64,000 nt of DNA. It comes from Promethearchaeati archaeon. Its GTDB lineage: Archaea > Asgardarchaeota > Heimdallarchaeia > JABLTI01. The first letter of the stretch is position 1. Each line of letters opens with the position of its first letter. Shown in pieces: positions 30,612-37,685 of the stretch. The position numbers and the translations under genes were made by a program. The DNA lies in the NCBI GenBank assembly GCA_013166835.1, contig JABLTI010000003.1:1-64000 (forward strand), read 5' to 3'. The notes beneath the pieces are model-generated. The model saw nothing but the letters and a program-made list of their open reading frames with translations. It was not told where the DNA came from and made no database searches.

Positions 30612-31302
30612 TTTTTCTCTCCAGAAGTTCATTGCTGGTGACTGGTATTCCGAATCCATGACTAGCTGCTTTCAGAGTATTGAGATGAAGTTCTTCAGTA
30701 TAGGTTGCTAGGCAATCTATCGGTAAGAAGACTTCGAAGTCATAACAGAAAGCACTTCTAGCTGTCGTTTCACAACATAAATGAGTTGCTACACCGGCAA
30801 TTATTACTTGTTTACAATCACTTTCTATTAATAAATTCAACAAATTTGTATCTCTAAAGCAATCATAGGTACTTTTCTCAAGAACAACAGCATCTATTGT
30901 ATCAAATCTAGGATCTATTTTTGCTAATGGATCACTACTTTTCAAAGAATCTCCCCACCATTTATCCATAATGGATGTATCCTCAGAACTAGCTTTTAAT
31001 CCATATTTAGTGAAAACTACTAGTTTGTTATTCTCAGTGAAAAATTTTTGCAGTCTCTTTATTGGGTCAATAATCGCTTCAGAAGCTGGAAGATATGCAT
31101 GTGATTTTGGAGTGAGGAAAAACTCTTGCATATCAATAATTAGTAAAGCTGCTTTCTGAATGTCAAAATTAAATTCTCTTTTTGAGGAATAGAACTGCTC
31201 AAGAATTTCTTTCCATTCAGAGATTTTTCCTTTCCTATTTTCTTGGGTGAAATATTTTTCTTTTTTCACTACCCTCACCTTATATCTAGCATGATTCTTC
31301 AT
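30598..31302 (-). CDS. isochorismatase-like cysteine hydrolase
   Basis: AALLIIDMQEFFLTP, VLEKSTYDCFRDTNL, VIIAGVATHLCCETTARSAFCYDFEVFLPIDC. Confidence 0.9.
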   Translation of the reverse strand: MKNHARYKVRVVKKEKYFTQENRKGKISEWKEILEQFYSSKREFNFDIQKAALLIIDMQEFFLTPKSHAYLPASEAIIDPIKRLQKFFTENNKLVVFTKYGLKASSEDTSIMDKWWGDSLKSSDPLAKIDPRFDTIDAVVLEKSTYDCFRDTNLLNLLIESDCKQVIIAGVATHLCCETTARSAFCYDFEVFLPIDCLATYTEELHLNTLKAASHGFGIPVTSNELLERKNDGK

Positions 31303-32224
31303 ATTTCTGAAATTCTTCTATTGTGAATGTTCCATTTTCAAATTTCAATGCATGTTGACCACAATTACTGCCAATGTGGTTTTCCTCTAATTCTCCAATG
31401 CTTAGGAGTACATCAAATCCTTTATCTTGAATGGCTTTAATTTTCTGCTTAGCAAATTCCCCTGTTTCAGGAGAAATCATGGATTGAAGACTATGAGCTT
31501 TGGCTATTTCTGTTGGATTTATTGGAGTTATTTTAATGAAGAATTTCTTGGGATCATAGACTTCTAGGAGTCTATCTGGATCAAGTGGATTACCTTTTTC
31601 AGCAGCAAAATTCAAGGTAATCTTCCGATCACCTTTCTGCCAGAACGCTTCTCCATAAGCAGCAATTTCTTCTAATGTCCAGATTTTGTATGGAATAACT
31701 TTTTTCCGGACATCCTCTTCGGTTGAATGAATAGAAAATTGTAATTGGAAATGACCATTAGGATAAAGATCGTTTTTGATTTCTAACATCTCGTCCATGA
31801 ACTTGTTAGCATTACTCGGTGCAATTGTTGATATACAAGGCATTAATCCAGGAGCATTATATAACTCTGGGAGTTTTCTCATAACATCTAAAACATCAGG
31901 GTTGAGAGCTGGTTCACCCATTCGAGCAAATTGAATCTTAAATTTCTCAGCAGGGATTGTTCTATCAGGATAACGTTTGGAAACCATATAATCAATTTGC
32001 TTATACATAACATCGTAAGAAATTTTGCCATGATAATAGGTCCCAGCGTCGCACATAGAGCATTTGACCGGGCAACCATACATCGTTGAAAGAATCAAAA
32101 CCCACTTCATATCTCGAGGAACCGGTGGTTGAAGAGACTCAACAAATTCAATGAATTTGCCATCTTCTTGTGCAATATAGAGTATTGCTAAATCATCACG
32201 CCCATACTTTGCTACGATTTCCAA
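31286..32224 (-). CDS. RlmN/Cfr-like radical SAM protein lacking the N-terminal accessory domain
   Basis: YGCPVKCSMCDAG (CxxxCxxC), RMGEPALNPDVLD, FQLQFSIHSTEEDVRKKVIP, IKITPINPT, IGSNCGQHAL (RlmN-type C-terminal Cys region). Confidence 0.82.
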   Translation of the reverse strand: MEIVAKYGRDDLAILYIAQEDGKFIEFVESLQPPVPRDMKWVLILSTMYGCPVKCSMCDAGTYYHGKISYDVMYKQIDYMVSKRYPDRTIPAEKFKIQFARMGEPALNPDVLDVMRKLPELYNAPGLMPCISTIAPSNANKFMDEMLEIKNDLYPNGHFQLQFSIHSTEEDVRKKVIPYKIWTLEEIAAYGEAFWQKGDRKITLNFAAEKGNPLDPDRLLEVYDPKKFFIKITPINPTEIAKAHSLQSMISPETGEFAKQKIKAIQDKGFDVLLSIGELEENHIGSNCGQHALKFENGTFTIEEFQKYEESC

Positions 32225-32480
32225 ATGATAACACCTATAATTTTTTACTTGGAGTTTTATTCAATCCAGATAGCAAAGTCGGATTTAAGAGGGCTCCTTA
32301 CTCTTAATGAAATTGTTCCACACAGGCTTTTTAAAATATTCGGAATAACTTTAACATTAGTAACTTTAATGTAAAATCTTTTGTTTTTACGGTCAAACTA
32401 GAAAAAATCTTTTAAATACGAAAAATGAGAATACAAAAGAAATAATTATAGAATAAAAGTTAATCTGCAGGAGATAACTT

Positions 32481-33371
32481 ATGTCTAAAAAAATCAAAAT
32501 TGTTACAGATTCTACAAGTGATATTTCGCCTAAAATAGCTAAAAAGCTCAATATTGATGTTGTTCCCTTAAACATCTTTTTTGGCGAAGAAAAATTCAAA
32601 GATGGCGTATCAATCTCTGCTTCTGAAGTATATCAGAGACTCCAAAATAAGAAGGGACCTTGGCCTACAACTTCTCAACCAGCAGCTCGTGATTTATTAC
32701 CTTATTATAATAAAGCATTTGAAGAAGGATATGAAACTATAATTTCTGTTCACGTGACCTCAAACATGTCTGGTACTTTGAACTCAGTGAATTTAGCCAA
32801 GCAAATGGTGCAAGATAAAGATCTAGTTATTGTGGATAGTAACACAGTAACCCATAGTTTAGGCTTAATCGTTTATGAGTTGGCAAAACATGTTGAAGCT
32901 GGTAAAAGTAAGGATAAATTACTAAATATCTTAAATAACACTCTCATTCCAAATGCCCAGATTTGTGCTGTTGTTGATACTCTCGAATATCTCCATAAAG
33001 GTGGTAGGATAGGTCGAGCTCAGAAAGTCCTTGGAACCTTATTGAATATGAAACCAATTTTACAAGTCAAAGATGGTTTTGTAGACAGCTTTGGCAAAGT
33101 AAAAGGATTCGATGAAGCTTTCGACAATTATGTGAAAATGGTTCCGAAAGTATTTGATAATTTGTTAACAGATACCGTTTGGATAGGTTATGCAGCAGAC
33201 GATGAAAATGCTAAGAGACTTTATGAAGCAATTAAGGATTTACCAAATGCTCCCAAAGAAATCGATATTTATGAAATTGGACCAACCGTTGGTGTTCATT
33301 TAGGTCCTAAATCTATGACTATGTCTTGGATTGGTAATTGGGACACAGATTGGTTCTTCGGAAAGTATTGA
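32481..33371 (+). CDS. DegV family protein (FakB-like fatty-acid binding)
   Basis: KIVTDSTSDISPKIAKKLNIDVVPLNIFFGEEKFKDG, TSQPAARDLLPYY, VTSNMSGTLNSV, GPTVGVHLGPKSM. Confidence 0.93.
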   Translation: MSKKIKIVTDSTSDISPKIAKKLNIDVVPLNIFFGEEKFKDGVSISASEVYQRLQNKKGPWPTTSQPAARDLLPYYNKAFEEGYETIISVHVTSNMSGTLNSVNLAKQMVQDKDLVIVDSNTVTHSLGLIVYELAKHVEAGKSKDKLLNILNNTLIPNAQICAVVDTLEYLHKGGRIGRAQKVLGTLLNMKPILQVKDGFVDSFGKVKGFDEAFDNYVKMVPKVFDNLLTDTVWIGYAADDENAKRLYEAIKDLPNAPKEIDIYEIGPTVGVHLGPKSMTMSWIGNWDTDWFFGKY

Positions 33372-33403
33372 TATTAAATCAATTCATTTCCTTCTTTTCT
33401 TTC

Positions 33404-33901
33404 TTATTTTTCAATTAACATGTTCTGACAGACAGGACAAGTCTTATGTTTCACAAGCCATTCTTCGAGATATTTCTTTATGAAATATGAGCTGCAAAAT
33501 GGGCATTGTAAAACCTCATCATCATCCTGTATTTCCGTTTTTGAAATCATACATTTCTCATTCTGAATTGGATAATCAACTTTTGAAGCAATAATTTTCG
33601 CATCACTAGATACTATATCATCCTCTTCCTCAATCGATAATCTTTGAGATCTACTAACAGGTTGTCTGGTTCTAGTAGGGGTTGTTTGTATTCTTGGTGG
33701 ACTTCTTTTCTTTTGTTTCTTGAAGTTTGATACAAAAAGTATTGTTCCAAAAATAAAGAACAATACTCCAAAAATAATGAAAAGATAATCAAAGCTTGAG
33801 CCTTCTACAAATCCATATCTGAACAAACCAAAACCAGCAAGTCCTAGACCTAATATAATTGCAATCCAAGATAAAATACCCTGATACCTCTTAGAAGACA
33901 T
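33404..33901 (-). CDS. two-TM membrane protein with C-terminal RING-like zinc domain (paralogue 1)
   Basis: CMISKTEIQDDDEVLQCPFCSSYFIKKYLEEWLVKHKTCPVCQNML. Confidence 0.7.
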   Translation of the reverse strand: MSSKRYQGILSWIAIILGLGLAGFGLFRYGFVEGSSFDYLFIIFGVLFFIFGTILFVSNFKKQKKRSPPRIQTTPTRTRQPVSRSQRLSIEEEDDIVSSDAKIIASKVDYPIQNEKCMISKTEIQDDDEVLQCPFCSSYFIKKYLEEWLVKHKTCPVCQNMLIEK

Positions 33902-33926
33902 AAACTACTAGTGGGTAACCAAATTA

Positions 33927-34445
33927 TTAAATCTTCTTTATTTTTAGTTTTGCTTGACAAATTGGACATTTACTATTCTTGTTTAGCCACCCAAGTAGAT
34001 ATTTGCTTAGATAATAGTTTTCACAATTGGGACATTGTAAAGCGGATTCATCTTTTCCAATTAGTGTTTTAGATATCATACAAATTATATTTTCTTGTTT
34101 TTCACTAGCTAAAATATATTTAAGTTCATATTCACTAGATTTTTCCTTCTCAAATTGCGCTAAATCAATAACACTTGCTTCGTCAACCATTCTCTCGATT
34201 TCTATATCAGATAATCTCATATCTACTCGAGATCTTGCCAAGATAATCTTTTTATGATCTCTTCTATTAACAGAAAAACCAACAAGACCGACTATAAAAA
34301 AGAAAAATCCGATGCTTAATACAGTAAAAAATTCACTCAATATATCTACAATTGTGAGTAATCCGAAGCTTCCTAGTATAGCTAACACTCCTAATACCAT
34401 TAGGAAAATGAAAAGAATTCTTCTTGCTCTAAACTTCTCTTCCAT
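33927..34445 (-). CDS. two-TM membrane protein with C-terminal RING-like zinc domain (paralogue 2)
   Basis: CMISKTLIGKDESALQCPNCENYYLSKYLLGWLNKNSKCPICQAKL; same architecture as the neighbour. Confidence 0.7.
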   Translation of the reverse strand: MEEKFRARRILFIFLMVLGVLAILGSFGLLTIVDILSEFFTVLSIGFFFFIVGLVGFSVNRRDHKKIILARSRVDMRLSDIEIERMVDEASVIDLAQFEKEKSSEYELKYILASEKQENIICMISKTLIGKDESALQCPNCENYYLSKYLLGWLNKNSKCPICQAKLKIKKI

Positions 34446-34583
34446 AAAATAATATAGAAAAAGACATTATAAAATCATTCTGTAATTAATTTAGGAAATG
34501 ATTTTCTATAATATAATCATTATATACTTAATTGATAAAAATAACAATCAACAAGAGTCTATTATTATTAAGAGGGAACCATT

Positions 34584-34943
34584 GTGGACCAAGTAAGAAT
34601 CTATGATTTACGATTGAAAGATTGGAGTAGAATTAGAGAGGAATTAACAGAAGAAGTTTACGGGAAATCATTAATCCCAAAAGATTGGTCCAATGTAGCA
34701 ATTTCTCTAACAAAAGTGGAATCAAATGGAGAATTTCGAAATCACATTGATTCATACCATCATGTTTTCTATTTCATGAAAGGAACAGGAACTGGTTATA
34801 TTAACAATGAAAAATATGAAATAAAACCTGAGTTAATTGTAGAAATTCCAGCAGGCATAGATCATGGATATAAAAATACTGGAAAAGATGAGCTAATACT
34901 ATTAACAATAAATATTCCCAATAAAGAAAAAGAAAAGAAATAA
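34584..34943 (+). CDS. cupin-domain protein
   Basis: NHIDSYHHVFYFMKGTGTGYINNEKYEIKPELIVEIPAGIDHGYKNTG; GTG start. Confidence 0.88.
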   Translation: MDQVRIYDLRLKDWSRIREELTEEVYGKSLIPKDWSNVAISLTKVESNGEFRNHIDSYHHVFYFMKGTGTGYINNEKYEIKPELIVEIPAGIDHGYKNTGKDELILLTINIPNKEKEKK

Positions 34944-34953
34944 TGGGCATTGA

Positions 34954-36834
34954 TTAAACATCAAAGTCCATCATTATATCTTCGGTACTATCTGCTAAAA
35001 TGTAAGTTGGTTGATTCATATCAGAAGAACTTTTTCTCACAAAGCGAACTGGTGTCTCAATCACATCTAGAAAATCTTTCTTTACAAAATCACTCAAGTC
35101 GATAGGTATACGTATTTCATTGAGATACTTCCAAATGAGATCATATGGAGCTTCTTGATATTTCTCTACTAGTCGAATGATTGGTTGAGCTATCTTTTCC
35201 AATCTTTCATCCAGATACTTCTCAATCTTCCGAATTAGAATGTTCAAAGATTCTTTGTCTTTTGTTGGATTGCGAACTGCTTCTTTGTATATCTCATTAA
35301 AGAACTCTGGATTAATTTCAAGAGCTTGTATAATTGATTCTCTTATGGGTATCTGTTTGTCAAGGATAACTTCGATGTTTGCAAGTCGTCTCATAGATGA
35401 AATAATGAAGCTAAAGCTAAAAGTTGGGTCTTCATTGACATTAAGAGCTCTTAATGCTTTGTTTAACAAGTCTCTGCAGTAAACATAGTTTGCTAATAGT
35501 ATGTTTTCTAAATCTCTGGAACCCATTTTCTGAATGTCTTCATAGATATCATATATTGTTTCATCATTTGTATAGACTACTTTACTCTTTGATAGTAGTG
35601 ATTGTGGTATGCTTCCATCAGTTACTCTTTGTACAAACTTTCTGAAATCATCTCGAGTATGGAGTTGGGCATTAATAGAGACATCTTTTTCCACCAAGAC
35701 ATGATGTCTTCTATAAACATCATCTCTTGTAATCAATATTGCACCAATATCTGATTTCTCCCAAACTTTATCGTAAGCTAAACTACCATAGACCATAATT
35801 GACAACATGTATTCATCTTGTTTTACCTTCTCCAATAAGGAGTCAAAAGCATCTTGATAGTCTTTTACGACAAGTGATCTATCAACATTTGATGGCCCGA
35901 TTTGGGAGGGAACAACATCTTTCGGATCAAAAGAATCCCAACTAAAGTGATACTGGGGCATATGATATTCAATGCGTCCTTTCTTTGTTAATTTTACAGG
36001 AGCGTAGGTTCTTCGTATGATTCTTCTTCTTTGTAAGTAATCCATATCCATGAAATACAAGCCTTTATCTTGAGCATATGTATTTAGTTCCTTTTCAGTA
36101 GCTGTACCATCATTATCAGAGATGAAGTTCAATAATAGTTCAAAATTCTTTAAGGCGTGTTCATCAAGAAACCTGTAAGCTTCTCTTATAGTATATTCTA
36201 TGATCTCTTTTGATGCTGTGCTATTCAGTAAGTTCTCATATAAGGGAGTATAAAAATCTGGATAGAGTTTCTTAGCTTGAAGAATAACTTCTCGTGGTGG
36301 AAAAATACCGTTCATATAACACATGAGATAACCCATCTCACTTAGAGCATGAACTAGAAACCACATAGCATATTCTGGCTCATCTTTTATGAAGAGGAAT
36401 TTTTCAGCTTTGTAGAGGTCGTAATGTGTTGCTCCATGATAAATTACTCTATTTATAGTTTGGTCTTGTCCACTTATTGATTCACTGATATTCTTATACA
36501 AGTCATCAATACTGTTATCTCTGCTAAACAATAGTCTACTTCGAGAAAGGCTTTGATGATAAGCAACTCTTCTTCTTCCAAAGATATTCCTTCTGAAGGC
36601 ATTAATATTATAGATTCCGATGTCAAATGGTATACCGTTTTCAACGACTCTTTTGTACCCTGTGTTTCCTTCCTTTGTTACAACCATGATATTGATGTTT
36701 GATCGTTCATGAACTCTGTTATGTGCTAGACTGCCAAAAAGTATGATTCCTAGCACTTGAGTGTCTTGTTTTGCTCTTTCGACAAAAAATTCTAGGGCTA
36801 CATCATATTTCTCTCGAACTTTAGGATCTTCCAT
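34954..36834 (-). CDS. duplicated nucleotidyltransferase-fold protein with helical and winged-helix-like segments; catalytic Asp residues degenerate
   Basis: Two NTase-like motifs: LFGSLAHNRVHERSNINIMVV and VYGSLAYDKVWEKSDIGAILI; downstream helical halves align (DEPEYAMWFLVHALSEMGYL... vs EDPTFSFSFIISSMRRLANI...). Confidence 0.75.
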   Translation of the reverse strand: MEDPKVREKYDVALEFFVERAKQDTQVLGIILFGSLAHNRVHERSNINIMVVTKEGNTGYKRVVENGIPFDIGIYNINAFRRNIFGRRRVAYHQSLSRSRLLFSRDNSIDDLYKNISESISGQDQTINRVIYHGATHYDLYKAEKFLFIKDEPEYAMWFLVHALSEMGYLMCYMNGIFPPREVILQAKKLYPDFYTPLYENLLNSTASKEIIEYTIREAYRFLDEHALKNFELLLNFISDNDGTATEKELNTYAQDKGLYFMDMDYLQRRRIIRRTYAPVKLTKKGRIEYHMPQYHFSWDSFDPKDVVPSQIGPSNVDRSLVVKDYQDAFDSLLEKVKQDEYMLSIMVYGSLAYDKVWEKSDIGAILITRDDVYRRHHVLVEKDVSINAQLHTRDDFRKFVQRVTDGSIPQSLLSKSKVVYTNDETIYDIYEDIQKMGSRDLENILLANYVYCRDLLNKALRALNVNEDPTFSFSFIISSMRRLANIEVILDKQIPIRESIIQALEINPEFFNEIYKEAVRNPTKDKESLNILIRKIEKYLDERLEKIAQPIIRLVEKYQEAPYDLIWKYLNEIRIPIDLSDFVKKDFLDVIETPVRFVRKSSSDMNQPTYILADSTEDIMMDFDV

Positions 36835-37671
36835 TTAGATCTGCTCCTCCAGTTCTTCTTCTACTCTATCAAGCCATTCATCAACTAATACATTGAATAG
36901 TAACACTTGCTCGTATTGTAAACCATGTCCTGCTTTGTCTAAAACAACAAATGAACCTCGAGGATAGTTTTCATAGAAATTCCATGCATCTTTGAAGCCA
37001 GCCCAATGATCTTGTCTACCTGTTAGTATTAAGGAAGGTTTGTCATACGGTTTCTTTAGCTTATCAATATCATATGAGAGTTTTAGTAATTCTTCTTTAG
37101 AGTACCGAGCTATGAATTCTTTGTCTCTTAATGAATGTCCTGACATAGTTTCATCCTTTATTCGATCCCAGGTATATCTATCTTGAACAACCGCAAAGGA
37201 TTGTATGAATTCAAGGTCTTCTTTCTCAAGAGTTTTAACAAACTCATCATCTATTCTCATGACATTTCTTGTAGGAAGATTATCAGGAGTTGTTCCTGGT
37301 TTCTTAGATGGACAGAAGATAAACATCCCATCAACCATATCTGGTAGATGATAAATTATAGCTCTTGCCATTGTTCCTCCGTAGGATTCACCAGCAACAA
37401 CAAACTTCTCATCACCAATGACTTCTTTGATGAAAGCTAATACAGTGTTTACCATATCATCTGTGTTCTTTACCTTCTCTGAGACCTTCGATTTGCCCAT
37501 TCCAGGCAAATCAAAATAGATTCGTTTCCAACCATGTCTTTTCTTGAAGATTGGTTCCATACATCCTTTCATCATTTGATGATCGAGTGGGAACCCATGC
37601 AGCATTAGTAGTGGTTTACCTTCACCAACTACTTCATAGTATATCTCACAATCATTAACTGTACAAAACAT
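36835..37671 (-). CDS. alpha/beta hydrolase
   Basis: LLMLHGFPLDHQMMKG, FVVAGESYGGTMARAI nucleophile elbow, LILTGRQDHWAG, LDKAGHGLQYEQ. Confidence 0.9.
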   Translation of the reverse strand: MFCTVNDCEIYYEVVGEGKPLLMLHGFPLDHQMMKGCMEPIFKKRHGWKRIYFDLPGMGKSKVSEKVKNTDDMVNTVLAFIKEVIGDEKFVVAGESYGGTMARAIIYHLPDMVDGMFIFCPSKKPGTTPDNLPTRNVMRIDDEFVKTLEKEDLEFIQSFAVVQDRYTWDRIKDETMSGHSLRDKEFIARYSKEELLKLSYDIDKLKKPYDKPSLILTGRQDHWAGFKDAWNFYENYPRGSFVVLDKAGHGLQYEQVLLFNVLVDEWLDRVEEELEEQI

Positions 37672-37685
37672 TGTTTTTCCTCCAG

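Noticed and set aside
34954-36834. MNT/HEPN toxin-antitoxin system
   Set aside because: The NTase gene is a 626-aa duplicate with degenerate catalytic motifs and no separate small HEPN toxin gene with an RxxxxxH motif is adjacent.
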